This document shows positions 35,473-44,335 of a DNA stretch of 64,000 nt, one piece after another. The notes beneath the pieces are model-generated. The model made no database searches. It had not been told where the DNA came from and saw only the letters and a list, made by a program, of their open reading frames with translations. The first letter of the stretch is position 1. Each line of letters begins with the position of its first letter. The position numbers and the translations under genes were made by a program. The stretch spans positions 82,261 through 146,260 of the forward strand of contig JBJHBT010000008.1 of assembly GCA_050485645.1 (NCBI GenBank), written 5' to 3'. Source of the stretch: JBJHBP01 sp050485645 (GTDB taxonomy: Bacteria > Pseudomonadota > Gammaproteobacteria > Steroidobacterales > Rariloculaceae).

Positions 35473-36264
35473 TCAGAGGCCGCGTGCGAGCGGGGCGAAC
35501 AGGCGTGACAGGGCACCATAGATTTTCGGGTTGCCGGCAACCACGTTGCCCGTTTCGATATAGCGATCGGTGCCCTGGAAGTCGCTGATGCGGCCGCCGG
35601 CCTCGCGCACGATCAGCGCGCCGGCGGCGATGTCCCACCTGGCAAGGCCCAGCTCCCAGAAGCCATCGACGCGGCCTGCCGCCAGATAGCACAGGTCCAG
35701 TGCCGCGGAACCCGGGCGGCGTACGCCGGCGGTATCGCGCATCACGGCGCGCAGCATGTTCAGGTAGATCTCGGTCTGCTCGTCGCTGAGGCGGTACGGG
35801 AAGCCGGTTGCGAGCAGCGCGTCTTTCAGATGCTGGCGCTTGCTGACGCGAATGCGACGTCCATCCAGCTGCGCGCCTTCGCCGCGGGAAGCCGTGAAGA
35901 TTTCCTGCCGCATCGGGTCGTAGACCACGCCATGGGCCAACTCACCGGCGCGTGCTACGGCGATCGAGACCGAGAAGACCGGGAAACCATGGATGTAGTT
36001 GGTCGTGCCATCGAGCGGGTCGATGATCCACTCGTACTCATGGTCACCCTGGCGGCCGCTTTCCTCACCGAGTATTGCGTGATCCGGATAGTGGTCGCGA
36101 ATCACCTCGATAATGGCTTCTTCGGCCATCACATCCACCTTGGTGACGAATTCGTTGCGCGACTTTTCAGCCACTTCCAGCGATTCAAGCTGGTTGAGCT
36201 GACGTATCATCAGCTCGCCCGCGCGTCGCGCTGCCCGTGTTGCTATGTTGACCATGCCGTGCAT
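35473..36264 (-). CDS. suhB: Inositol-1-monophosphatase SuhB
   Basis: This is a 263-residue magnesium-dependent phosphatase, which in E. coli is also part of the ribosomal RNA antitermination complex. Metal-site motifs are GEESGRQGD (Glu), WIIDPLDGTTNYIHGFP and LARWDIAAGALIVREAGG. The start MHGMVNIATRAARRAGE parallels the E. coli SuhB start closely, which supports the ATG at 36264. It is divergent from trmJ, as in E. coli. Confidence 0.97.
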   Translation of the reverse strand: MHGMVNIATRAARRAGELMIRQLNQLESLEVAEKSRNEFVTKVDVMAEEAIIEVIRDHYPDHAILGEESGRQGDHEYEWIIDPLDGTTNYIHGFPVFSVSIAVARAGELAHGVVYDPMRQEIFTASRGEGAQLDGRRIRVSKRQHLKDALLATGFPYRLSDEQTEIYLNMLRAVMRDTAGVRRPGSAALDLCYLAAGRVDGFWELGLARWDIAAGALIVREAGGRISDFQGTDRYIETGNVVAGNPKIYGALSRLFAPLARGL

Positions 36265-36315
36265 TTCGGCGTGCAGCGTAGAATAGTCTTCGCTACCTTA
36301 CAAACTTGACAAGTC

Positions 36316-37086
36316 ATGGAAATACCGGTTCGAGTCGCGCTGGTCGAAACCTCTCATCCCGGCAACATCGGGGCCTGTGCCCGTGCCATGAAGACAATGG
36401 GCCTGACGGACCTTGCGCTGGTGCGGCCACGGCAGTTCCCGCATGCCGAGGCCACGGCGATGGCATCGGGTGCCGACGACCTGCTGGCGCGTGCGCGCGT
36501 CTGCGACACGCTGGTCGAAGCCGTCGCGGACTGCACCATGGTGATCGGCACCAGCGCGCGTCCGCGCAGCGTGTCGTGGGGCAACATGACACCACGCGAA
36601 TGCGCACGCGCCGTGCGTCGGCATACCGAGCTTGCCGTGGCGCGGGGCGGGTCGCTGCCATGCGCGGCGATCGTGATGGGGCCGGAGAAGACCGGCCTGA
36701 CCAACGACGATGTTTCGCTCTGCGCTGCACTGGTGCAGATACCGGCCAGTCCGATCTACAGTTCCCTGAATCTTGCGATGGCGGTGCAGGTGCTTTCCTA
36801 CGAACTGCGAGTGGCGTGGCTGGCGGAGGCGGAGGCGGCTGGTCCGCTGGCACCTGTGGAAGCGGGGCGCGCCCTGCCGGCAACGGCCGCCGAACTCGAG
36901 GGACTGCACGAGCATATGGAGAGCGTGCTCACCGCGGCCGGGTTCCTGCATCCCGATCACCCGCATCAGCTCAGGCTGAAGCTGCGCCGCCTGTTTCACC
37001 GTGCGAAGCCCGATCGTGATGAGATCAACATTCTGCGCGGCATGCTGGCAGCGCTGGACCCCCGACGACGCGGTAATCAGAGGTGA
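36316..37086 (+). CDS. trmJ: tRNA (cytidine/uridine-2'-O-)-methyltransferase TrmJ
   Basis: This 256-residue SPOUT-class enzyme methylates the ribose at tRNA position 32. The trefoil-knot motifs are seen: VALVETSHPGNIGACARAMK, ALVMGPEKTGL-like IVMGPEKTGLTNDD, and IPASPIYSSLNLAMAVQVLSYE. A C-terminal extension of about 90 residues is typical of TrmJ. It opens a long plus-strand operon: its TGA overlaps the GTG of the cysteine desulfurase gene by four bases. Confidence 0.96.
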   Translation: MEIPVRVALVETSHPGNIGACARAMKTMGLTDLALVRPRQFPHAEATAMASGADDLLARARVCDTLVEAVADCTMVIGTSARPRSVSWGNMTPRECARAVRRHTELAVARGGSLPCAAIVMGPEKTGLTNDDVSLCAALVQIPASPIYSSLNLAMAVQVLSYELRVAWLAEAEAAGPLAPVEAGRALPATAAELEGLHEHMESVLTAAGFLHPDHPHQLRLKLRRLFHRAKPDRDEINILRGMLAALDPRRRGNQR

Positions 37087-38267
37087 ATCCGGACGCCACA
37101 ATCTACCTGGACGCAGCCGCCACCACTGCGGCTGATCCGCGCGTGATCGAGGCCATGCTGGCGTGTCTGGGCGTGGATGGCGACTATGCGAACCCCGCGT
37201 CCGGGCATGCGCCCGGGCGCCGCGCCAGTGCGTTGGTGGAGCGTGCGCGCGAACAGCTGGCCGCACGTATCGCTGCGGTGAGCGGACAGATCGTGTTTAC
37301 ATCCGGCGCCACGGAAGCGAACAACCTGGCCTTGAAGGGTGTCTTCGAGCGGGCTTCGCCCGGCGCTCATCTGGTGACAACGCGGATCGAACACGCCTCC
37401 GTGCTGGACTGCGCCGGCGCTCTGCGCGCGCGTGGCGTGCGCGTGACCCTGGTCGACTGCGACGCGCTCGGCCGCGTTGCGCCCGCCGCGATCGAGGCGG
37501 CGCTGTGCGACGACACGGCACTGGTGTCGATGATGCACGTCAACAATGAGACCGGAGTGATTCAGGACATCGGCGCGGTCGCCGACATCTGCCGCCGGCG
37601 CGGCATTCTGTTCCATACCGACGCCGCGCAGAGTGTTGGCAAGCTGCCGCTGGATGTTGTTGCACTGGGTGTGGATCTCGTGTCGCTGAGCGCGCACAAG
37701 CTGCACGGTCCGAAAGGGGTGGGCGCCCTGTATTTACGGGATGGCCTGACCATCGCAAGGCAGCTGCATGGCGGTGAACAGGAGCACGGATTCCGGGCGG
37801 GTACGCTGGCCACGCATCAGATCGTCGGCATGGGCTGTGCCTTCAGCCTGGCCGATCCGGATGCCGACGCGGCGCGGATGCGTGCGCTCGTCGATCGGCT
37901 GTGGGCTGGGCTGGCCTGCATCGAGGGCGCGCAGCTGAATGGCGATCCTCAGGGCAGGGCGCCCCATATCCTGAACGTGGCGTTTGCGGGCGTGGAAGGC
38001 GAAAGTCTGCGTCTGGCACTGGCGGATATCGCTGTATCCGCCGGGTCGGCGTGCGCGTCGGATACACCCGATGCGTCGCATGTGCTGTCCGGTATGGGCC
38101 TTGGGGATGCGCTGGCCGCCAGCTCGCTGCGGTTCTCGGTGAGCCGAATGACGGGACAGCCTGAGGTCGACCGGGCGGTTGCCCGGGTGCGGGTCGAGGT
38201 GGCACGGCTGCGGGCACTGGCCGGGGCGCATGCGCCCGGTTGGTGCTCAGACCGGCAGATCCGCTAA
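37083..38267 (+). CDS. iscS: Cysteine desulfurase (IscS-like)
   Basis: This 394-residue PLP enzyme takes sulfur from cysteine for Fe-S clusters and tRNA thiolation. Motifs are IYLDAAATTAADPRV, NPASGHAPGRRA, IVFTSGATEANNLALKG, the PLP lysine in SLSAHKLHGPKGVGALY, EHGFRAGT, and the loop nucleophile in SAGSACASDTPDASHVL. Start is GTG within a GTGA overlap with trmJ. The genes for IscR, HscB, HscA and ferredoxin that normally accompany it are absent. Confidence 0.93.
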   Translation: MNPDATIYLDAAATTAADPRVIEAMLACLGVDGDYANPASGHAPGRRASALVERAREQLAARIAAVSGQIVFTSGATEANNLALKGVFERASPGAHLVTTRIEHASVLDCAGALRARGVRVTLVDCDALGRVAPAAIEAALCDDTALVSMMHVNNETGVIQDIGAVADICRRRGILFHTDAAQSVGKLPLDVVALGVDLVSLSAHKLHGPKGVGALYLRDGLTIARQLHGGEQEHGFRAGTLATHQIVGMGCAFSLADPDADAARMRALVDRLWAGLACIEGAQLNGDPQGRAPHILNVAFAGVEGESLRLALADIAVSAGSACASDTPDASHVLSGMGLGDALAASSLRFSVSRMTGQPEVDRAVARVRVEVARLRALAGAHAPGWCSDRQIR

Positions 38268-38275
38268 ACTACTGT

Positions 38276-38653
38276 ATGGATTACAGTGCGGAGGTGCAGC
38301 GGCGCTTCGCCACGGCACGCGCGGCTGCCGGCGACGCTGGCGAGTTGGCCGACGCGGTTCGGGGAGAAGCCGGTGACAGGGCACTGAACGTCTGGGCACG
38401 GTTTCTGGTCCAATCCAGCGCGGGTCGTATCGACGCCGTCCGCTTCCAGGTTTACGGCTGTCCACATACGGTGGCGGCTGCGGACTGGCTGGCGGAAAGA
38501 CTGCGGGAACGCCCGGTGGCGGAGCTCGCGCGATGGGATGTTCACGCGCTGGCCGCCGAGCTTGAGATCCCGCTTGAGAAATTTGGCAGGCTGCTGGTTC
38601 TTCAGGATGCACTGGCGGTGTGCCATGCAGCATGTGTCGGCAGGGAAGGTTGA
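38276..38653 (+). CDS. Divergent IscU-like Fe-S scaffold protein
   Basis: This 125-residue protein aligns by eye over its length with IscU: MDYSAEVQRRF at the start, RIDAVRFQVYGCPHTVAAADWLAERL in two adjoining pieces, and LAAELEIPLEK. Of the three canonical cluster cysteines only the central one (YGC) remains. The first is replaced in GEAGDR, where the Asp after the missing Cys is kept, and the HC pair before the last helix is replaced by GR. Two cysteines instead occur at the extreme C-terminus (VCHAAC). It sits between iscS and an iscA-like gene, so a scaffold or sulfur-acceptor role is likely. The upstream frame to 38240 is not needed. Confidence 0.7.
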   Translation: MDYSAEVQRRFATARAAAGDAGELADAVRGEAGDRALNVWARFLVQSSAGRIDAVRFQVYGCPHTVAAADWLAERLRERPVAELARWDVHALAAELEIPLEKFGRLLVLQDALAVCHAACVGREG

Positions 38654-38656
38654 TTG

Positions 38657-38980
38657 ATGGCAGTGTCATTGACTGCGAGCGCGGCCGAGCGGGTCCGATC
38701 CTATATCGGCACGCGCGGGCATGGTATCGGATTGCGGGTTGGCGTAAAGCGCACCGGGTGCTCCGGCTGGGCGTACACGATCGATTACGCCGATGAAGTG
38801 GCACCGGACGACATCGTGTTCGACGAGTTCGGAGTGAAAGTGGTCGTCGACAGCAGGAGCCTTGACCTGATCGATGGCACGGAAGTGGATTTCGTCAAGG
38901 AAGGTCTCAATGAGGCGTTCCGTTTCCGGAATCCGAACGTCAAGGGAGAGTGCGGTTGCGGGGAAAGTTTCAGCGTCTAG
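38657..38980 (+). CDS. iscA: A-type iron-sulfur carrier (IscA-like)
   Basis: This 107-residue Fe-S carrier has the three conserved cysteines of the A-type family: RTGCSGWAYTI and the C-terminal ECGCGESF. VDFVKEGLNEAFRFRNPN is the standard preceding block. GGAAGG lies upstream of the ATG. It ends the short isc set and is followed by ndk after 43 bases. Confidence 0.94.
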   Translation: MAVSLTASAAERVRSYIGTRGHGIGLRVGVKRTGCSGWAYTIDYADEVAPDDIVFDEFGVKVVVDSRSLDLIDGTEVDFVKEGLNEAFRFRNPNVKGECGCGESFSV

Positions 38981-38998
38981 CTTCCCGCGGCCGTTTTT
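38958..38998 (+). terminator. Possible weak terminator at the iscA-ndk junction
   Basis: GCGGGGAA (38958-38965) pairs with TTCCCGC (38982-38988) allowing one bulge, and TTTTT starts at 38993. The long loop and the five-base spacing make it weak; partial attenuation between the isc genes and ndk is possible. Confidence 0.25.
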
Positions 38999-39023
38999 AT
39001 TGTGTTCTGTTTTCAGGTGAGAA

Positions 39024-39455
39024 ATGGCAGTCGAGCGTACCCTATCCATCATCAAACCCGACGGTGTCGCCAAGAATCTGATCGGCGAAGTCTACCGGCG
39101 TTTCGAACAGGGCGGCCTGAGCGTTATCGCCGCCCGCATGGTGCATCTGCGCAAGGATCAGGCGGAGCAGTTCTATGGCGTTCATCGCGAGCGTCCGTTT
39201 TTCGCGGACCTCGTCAGCTACATGACGTCCGGACCGGTCATGGTGCAGGTGCTCGAAGGTGAAGATGCGGTGCGCAGGCATCGCGACATCATGGGTGCGA
39301 CCAATCCCCGTGATGCGGCTCCGGGTACGATCCGCGCCGATTTCGCCGCGTCCATCGAAGAGAATGTCGTTCATGGGTCGGATGCAGCCGAAACCGCTGC
39401 CGCCGAAGTGAGATTCTTCTTCGCGGAGACCGATATTTGTCCGCGAACCCGCTAA
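39024..39455 (+). CDS. ndk: Nucleoside diphosphate kinase
   Basis: This 143-residue enzyme transfers the gamma-phosphate between nucleotides. Family motifs are ERTLSIIKPDGVAKN, FFADLVSYMTSGPVM, the nucleotide site MGATNPRDAAPGTIRADF, and the phosphohistidine in ENVVHGSDAAETAAAEV. An AGGTGAG ribosome site precedes the ATG. It overlaps the likely rlmN start. Confidence 0.98.
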   Translation: MAVERTLSIIKPDGVAKNLIGEVYRRFEQGGLSVIAARMVHLRKDQAEQFYGVHRERPFFADLVSYMTSGPVMVQVLEGEDAVRRHRDIMGATNPRDAAPGTIRADFAASIEENVVHGSDAAETAAAEVRFFFAETDICPRTR

Positions 39456-40549
39456 CGCTGGTTGAGGACATGCCCGGCAGAACCAATCTGCTGGGCATGT
39501 CCGCCGATGCGCTGGTCAGCTACTTCGAGCAGCTGGGCCAGAAGCCGTTTCGTGCGCGTCAGCTGATGCGCTGGGCGTACAAGCGCGGCGTGCTGGAATT
39601 CGATGCCATGACGGATCTGAGTGCGGCGTTGCGCCAGCAGCTCGCCGCGCAAGCTGAACTCAGACCGCCGGAAGTCGCCGGCGTGGACCGCTCCACCGAT
39701 GGCACCGTCAAGTGGCTGGTGAAGGTGCAGGGCGGTCAGTTCGTCGAAACCGTATTCATTCCCGAGCCCGGCCGCGGCACGCTGTGTATTTCGTCGCAGG
39801 CGGGCTGCGTGCTCGACTGCGCGTTCTGTGCCACCGCCCGGCAGGGTTTCAATCGCAACCTCACGGCAGCCGAGATTCTCGGCCAGGTCTGGCTGGCCTC
39901 GCGTGAATTGCCGGAAGGCGCGATCACGAACGTCGTGTTCATGGGCATGGGCGAGCCGCTCGCAAACTACCGCAATGTGGTGCCGGTCGTCAGGCTGCTG
40001 ACCGATGACCTGGCCTTCGCGTTGTCCCGCCGTCGCGTGACGATCAGCACGGCCGGCCTCGTGCCGCAGATTCACAAACTCGCCGGTGAGTGCAACACCG
40101 CGCTGGCGGTATCCCTGCATGCCCCGAACGATGAGCTGCGCGACCGACTCGTGCCCATCAACCGGCGCTACCCGATCGCCGAGTTGCTCGACGCGTGCTG
40201 GAAGTACGCCGAAGGCATCGCCAGCCGGCAGATTACCTTCGAGTACGTGATGCTCGATGGTGTCAACGATCATGCGACGCATGCCCGCCACCTGGTCCGA
40301 CTGCTGTCCGGCCGGCCGGCAAAGGTCAACCTGATTCCGTTCAACCACTTTCCGGGTTCGGATTTCCGCTGTTCGTCACAGCAGGCCATCGACGGTTTTG
40401 CCCGGATACTGTGGGCGTCGGGAATCGTGGCGACGGTCCGCCGTCCGCGTGGCGACGACATCGCGGCCGCCTGCGGGCAGCTGGCCGGCCGCGTACAGGA
40501 CAGACTTCGCGTGCGTCTTGGTGAAAAGCTCCTCGGAGGAATACGCTGA
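39437..40549 (+). CDS. rlmN: Dual-specificity 23S rRNA A2503 / tRNA A37 C2-methyltransferase RlmN
   Basis: This radical-SAM methylase of about 370 residues has the Fe-S motif SSQAGCVLDCAFCATARQGF (CxxxCxxC), the GMGEPLANY block, RRRVTISTAGLVP, and LIPFNHFPGSDFRC, which carries a conserved C-terminal cysteine. Start choice: TTG at 39437 has GGAG nine bases upstream and gives an N-terminus parallel to E. coli RlmN, overlapping ndk by 19 bases. ATG at 39470 is the alternative. The last base of its stop overlaps the next start. Confidence 0.96.
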   Translation: MSANPLTLVEDMPGRTNLLGMSADALVSYFEQLGQKPFRARQLMRWAYKRGVLEFDAMTDLSAALRQQLAAQAELRPPEVAGVDRSTDGTVKWLVKVQGGQFVETVFIPEPGRGTLCISSQAGCVLDCAFCATARQGFNRNLTAAEILGQVWLASRELPEGAITNVVFMGMGEPLANYRNVVPVVRLLTDDLAFALSRRRVTISTAGLVPQIHKLAGECNTALAVSLHAPNDELRDRLVPINRRYPIAELLDACWKYAEGIASRQITFEYVMLDGVNDHATHARHLVRLLSGRPAKVNLIPFNHFPGSDFRCSSQQAIDGFARILWASGIVATVRRPRGDDIAAACGQLAGRVQDRLRVRLGEKLLGGIR

Positions 40550-41316
40550 TGTCGAAGCTTGCTCCGGTACTTGTGCTCACAGCCGTTGCGCTGCTGTTGC
40601 AGGGATGCGTGACTTCGGGGGGAGGCAGACAGGCTTCGGCGGAGGATGCCGCCGAGGCCAATCTCAATCTTGGCGTGGCGTACCTGCGCCAGGGCCGACC
40701 GGATCTTGCGCTCGACCGCCTGGAGCGGGCGGTCGATCAGAACCCGCGACTGGCCGCGGCGCACAGCAGCATCGCGATCGCCTACGATCAGCTTGGCGAC
40801 GATTCCGCCGCCGAACGGCACTACCGCCGTGCCGTGCAGCTGGAGCCGAACAACCCTGCGTCGGCCAACAGCTACGGCGTGTTTCTGTGTCGCCAGGACC
40901 GCTGGCACGAAGCCGAGCCACACTTCCGCAGTGCCGCCGACAATCCACGCTATGCGACGCCGGCAGCGGCGTTGACCAACGCCGGGGTCTGCGCCACTGG
41001 TGCTGGAGATCGCGCCAAGGCGGAGCAGTACTACCGCGAAGCCCTGGGGCGTGATCCTGCGTTCGCCGATGCGCTTCAGGGAATGCTGGAAATCTCATAC
41101 GAGAGCGGCAATGCACTGGGCGCACGGGCGTTCCTTCAGCGCTATCTGGATGCCGCGCCTCCCAATCCTTCCGTTCTCTACCTGTGCTTCCACGTTGAAA
41201 ATGACCTGGGCAACGCGGATGCCGCGAACCGATGCGCACGGCAGCTTCGGGATAATTTTCCTGAATCGGCCGAATTCGCGCAGCTGAACCGGCTGGACGG
41301 TGATGCGCGACGGTGA
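40549..41316 (+). CDS. pilW: Type IV pilus biogenesis lipoprotein PilW/PilF (TPR)
   Basis: This 255-residue outer-membrane lipoprotein stabilises type IV pilus secretin assembly. The lipobox is LLLQGC (Cys20). Four to six tetratricopeptide repeats follow (EANLNLGVAYLRQGRPDLAL, AHSSIAIAYDQLGDDSAAE, ANSYGVFLCRQDRWHEAE). The location between rlmN and rodZ is the conserved gammaproteobacterial site of pilF/pilW. It overlaps the rlmN stop by one base and rodZ by about 14 bases. Confidence 0.93.
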   Translation: MSKLAPVLVLTAVALLLQGCVTSGGGRQASAEDAAEANLNLGVAYLRQGRPDLALDRLERAVDQNPRLAAAHSSIAIAYDQLGDDSAAERHYRRAVQLEPNNPASANSYGVFLCRQDRWHEAEPHFRSAADNPRYATPAAALTNAGVCATGAGDRAKAEQYYREALGRDPAFADALQGMLEISYESGNALGARAFLQRYLDAAPPNPSVLYLCFHVENDLGNADAANRCARQLRDNFPESAEFAQLNRLDGDARR

Positions 41317-42367
41317 TTCACAGGACGTGAAGCCTGCCGACAGCGCGCTGCGAGACATCCCGGCGCCGCGATTGGGCGAAACGCTGGCTGCCGCTCGCAC
41401 GAACAGTGGACTGTCAGTGGAACAGCTGGCCGCTGAGCTGCGCGTCGAAGCCAGAGTTCTGGCGGCACTGGAAGGCGGGCGTTTCGACGAGCTCGGCCCT
41501 GCGGTGTTCGTCAAAGGCTATATCAAGCAGTACGCGCAGCGACTGAATCTGAGCTACGCCGAATTGCTCAGGTGTTATCAGCAGGATGCCGGCGTGGAAG
41601 AGATGCCGATCGTGCATCGCAGCGGCACACGCTGGCAGGAAACCCGACGCGGGACGCGCTGGGCGCTGTTGCTGTTGCTGATCGTTCCTGTTGTCGCCGG
41701 TGGCTGGTGGCTGTGGTCCAGCGGTGTGCTGCATGGCGTGATCGATCGTGTGACGCAAAGCGGTGACGGCGGCGACCAGCCGCAGACGGCAATCGCGCCG
41801 TTGCCGGCGTCGACGTCACGCGTTGACCCGACAGCGTCGCCGCGGCCCGCGCCTTCAGCGGGTGCGGCACAGCGACCGCAGAGCGAGACATCGACGCAGT
41901 TCAGTGCGGCTTCCGTCTCGCCGGCAATGTCCCCGCAAGGCGCCGACAGTGTGAGGCGGGTGGACGAAGGCGCCGTTGCGACCGCGACGCAGGATCCGCG
42001 GCAGGATGTTGCCCCGGATCCACCGCAGGGGATCGCCTCGATGTCGCAGGGCGGAAGATCGGAGGGCTCGCCGCCTGCGTCGTCTGACGCGGATGCGGCA
42101 GGGACGGTCGGATTTGAGTTGTCAGTGAACGGAGATTGCTGGGTGGAGATCATGGATGCAGACGGTGAGCGGGTTCATTTCGGTCTCGCCCGGGCGGGCG
42201 ACACGCTGATGCTGGCCGGCCGCCCACCGCTGTCCTTCGTGCTCGGCAATGCCTCCGCGACACGCCTGACCGTCAATGGCCAGCCGTATGCGGTTCCAGC
42301 GGACGCGGTGGTGGGCAATATCGCGCGGTTTACGGTTGACCCCGGCGATGGTCCTGCAAGCCGATGA
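41303..42367 (+). CDS. rodZ: Cell-shape protein RodZ-like (HTH, TM, DUF4115)
   Basis: This 354-residue protein links MreB to the membrane. The cytoplasmic helix-turn-helix domain is GETLAAARTNSGLSVEQLAA and LEGGRFDELGPAVFVKGYIKQYA split over residues 26-90. A transmembrane helix (WALLLLLIVPVVAGGWWLW) follows, then a long Pro/Ala/Ser-rich periplasmic linker and a C-terminal DUF4115 beta domain (GDCWVEIMDADGERVHFGLA, LTVNGQPYAVP). GTG at 41300 directly before the ATG is also possible. Its ATGA overlap with hisS indicates coupling. Confidence 0.93.
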   Translation: MRDGDSQDVKPADSALRDIPAPRLGETLAAARTNSGLSVEQLAAELRVEARVLAALEGGRFDELGPAVFVKGYIKQYAQRLNLSYAELLRCYQQDAGVEEMPIVHRSGTRWQETRRGTRWALLLLLIVPVVAGGWWLWSSGVLHGVIDRVTQSGDGGDQPQTAIAPLPASTSRVDPTASPRPAPSAGAAQRPQSETSTQFSAASVSPAMSPQGADSVRRVDEGAVATATQDPRQDVAPDPPQGIASMSQGGRSEGSPPASSDADAAGTVGFELSVNGDCWVEIMDADGERVHFGLARAGDTLMLAGRPPLSFVLGNASATRLTVNGQPYAVPADAVVGNIARFTVDPGDGPASR

Positions 42368-43644
42368 GTGGCCTTGTTACACCAGTACGCGGGATGAACG
42401 ACATCCTGCCGGACGAGGCACCGCTGTGGGAACGGCTGGAGTCTTCGGCACGGCACCTGTTCACCGCCTACGGATACCGGCAGATCCGTATCCCGGTCAT
42501 GGAGCGAACCGAGCTGTTCAAGCGCTCCATCGGCGAGCTTACCGATATCGTCGACAAGGAAATGTACACCTTCGAAGACCGTGGAGGTGACAGCGTCACG
42601 CTGCGGCCTGAAGCCACCGCGGGCGTTGTACGCGCGGCACTGACGAATGGTCTGATTCACAATCAGCAGCAGAAGCTGTGGTGCGGCGGTCCGATGTTCC
42701 GCCGTGAGAAGCCGCAGAAGGGACGATACCGCCAGTTTCACCAGCTCAGCGTCGAAGCGCTGGGATACGCGGACCCGGAAGTCGACGCCGAACTGATCCT
42801 GCTGTCGGCCCGGCTCTGGCGCGATCTTGAGATCGGCAGCGTGACCCTGGAGCTGAATTCACTGGGGACGCCCGAGTCGCGTGCGGTGTATCGTGATGCG
42901 CTGCGCGCCTACTTCTCGGCGCATCGTGATGCGCTGGATGAGGACAGTCTGCGTCGACTGGAACGCAATCCATTGCGCATTCTCGACAGCAAGAACCCGG
43001 CACTGGGCGCCATCATCGCGCAGGCCCCCGTGCTCACCGACTATCTGGACGACACCTCGCGCGAACATTTCGATCGTGTGCAGGGATATCTCAACGACGC
43101 GGGCGTGGCGTTCGTGCTCAATCCGCGGCTGGTGCGCGGTCTGGACTACTACACGCGTACCGTGTTCGAGTGGGTAACCGACAGGCTCGGTGCGCAGAGC
43201 GCGGTGTGCTCGGGAGGTCGCTATGATGGCCTGGTGGCCGAGCTGGGCGGGCGCGATACGCCCGCCGTGGGCTGGGCTCTGGGTGTGGAGCGCATCGTGG
43301 AGCTGATGCGCACCGAGGGTCGTGTCGGCGCCGAACCGGTGACGGATGTGGTGGTTGTGGCGGCCGGCGACGACGCACGCCGCCATGCCTTCGGTCTCTC
43401 CGAGAAGCTGCGGGACCGCGTGCCCGGTGTGGTGATCTCGACGGGCATGCCGTCGGCGAGTTTCAAGGCACAGATGCGCCGTGCCGACAAGAGCGGCGCG
43501 CTATATGCGCTGATCGTCGGCGAAGATGAAGTCAGGGAAGGCCGTTACGGGCTGAAACCGCTGCGAGAGGACTCGCCGCAGCAGGCGCTGACACTGGATG
43601 AACTGGCGGCACGGTTGCTGATTGCCGGGAACCGGGCACAATAG
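42364..43644 (+). CDS. hisS: Histidine-tRNA ligase
   Basis: This 426-residue class II synthetase has VRGMNDILPDEAPLWERLE at the start, motif 2 in LWCGGPMFRREKPQKGRYRQF, the histidine motif LVRGLDYYTRTVFEW, the SGGRYDGLV glycine-rich loop and motif 3 in AVGWALGVERIVELM, then the anticodon domain. In many gammaproteobacteria ispG lies between rodZ and hisS; here it is missing and the genes overlap directly. Confidence 0.98.
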   Translation: MSGLVTPVRGMNDILPDEAPLWERLESSARHLFTAYGYRQIRIPVMERTELFKRSIGELTDIVDKEMYTFEDRGGDSVTLRPEATAGVVRAALTNGLIHNQQQKLWCGGPMFRREKPQKGRYRQFHQLSVEALGYADPEVDAELILLSARLWRDLEIGSVTLELNSLGTPESRAVYRDALRAYFSAHRDALDEDSLRRLERNPLRILDSKNPALGAIIAQAPVLTDYLDDTSREHFDRVQGYLNDAGVAFVLNPRLVRGLDYYTRTVFEWVTDRLGAQSAVCSGGRYDGLVAELGGRDTPAVGWALGVERIVELMRTEGRVGAEPVTDVVVVAAGDDARRHAFGLSEKLRDRVPGVVISTGMPSASFKAQMRRADKSGALYALIVGEDEVREGRYGLKPLREDSPQQALTLDELAARLLIAGNRAQ

Positions 43645-43690
43645 AACGTTTTGACCGGGGCGCCCGGGACGCACAGCCTCGGAGGGCTGC

Positions 43691-44335
43691 ATGGACGATC
43701 TGTCTGAAAAAGAACAAATCGAGCAAATCCGCCAATGGTGGCGTGAAAACGGCTGGTACATAGTCGGCGGTATCGCGCTGGGCGTGCTGCTGCTGGTTGG
43801 TTGGAACCAGTACGGGGCCTGGCAGGAGCGACGGCTTGCCACGTCGGCGGACCTCTATCACCGGCTTCAGGCGTCGGCCCTGGACGACAACGTCGGGAGC
43901 GTCGAGTCGTTGCTGGAGACGCTGCGCAGCGACTACGCCCGCAGCGCCTATACCGATCAGGGCGGACTGTTGCTGGCACGGGTGTACTTTCGTCTGGGTG
44001 AGCCTGAACGCGCGGCTGCGGAACTGCGCCATGTGATGGAGTCCACGCGGGACCGGGAGCTTGCACTGGTTGCGCGCTGGCGTCTGGCCAGAGTGCTCAC
44101 CTATCTCGAGAACCACGAGGAGGCGCTGACGCTCACGCGCGTCAGTGAACCCGGTTATATGGCGGCACGCCTGAGCGAACTGCGCGGCGATATTCATACC
44201 CGGCTCGGTGACTACGACGCGGCGCGTAGCGCCTATATGCAGGCGATGGTGGAACCGGGCGCGGAACTGCTGGACCGCCAGCTGCTGCAGCTGAAGATCA
44301 ACGACCTTCCCATCCTGGCGGAGAACGGCTCGTGA
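43691..44335 (+). CDS. yfgM: YfgM-type ancillary SecYEG translocon subunit (TPR-like)
   Basis: This 214-residue single-pass membrane protein has a cytoplasmic N-terminus (SEKEQIEQIRQWWRENGW), one transmembrane helix (YIVGGIALGVLLLVGW) and a periplasmic TPR-like domain (LLLARVYFRLGEPERAAAEL, LSELRGDIHTRLGDYDAARS). In E. coli YfgM works with PpiD at the translocon. Its place between hisS and bamB is conserved. It ends in a GTGA overlap with bamB. Confidence 0.94.
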   Translation: MDDLSEKEQIEQIRQWWRENGWYIVGGIALGVLLLVGWNQYGAWQERRLATSADLYHRLQASALDDNVGSVESLLETLRSDYARSAYTDQGGLLLARVYFRLGEPERAAAELRHVMESTRDRELALVARWRLARVLTYLENHEEALTLTRVSEPGYMAARLSELRGDIHTRLGDYDAARSAYMQAMVEPGAELLDRQLLQLKINDLPILAENGS

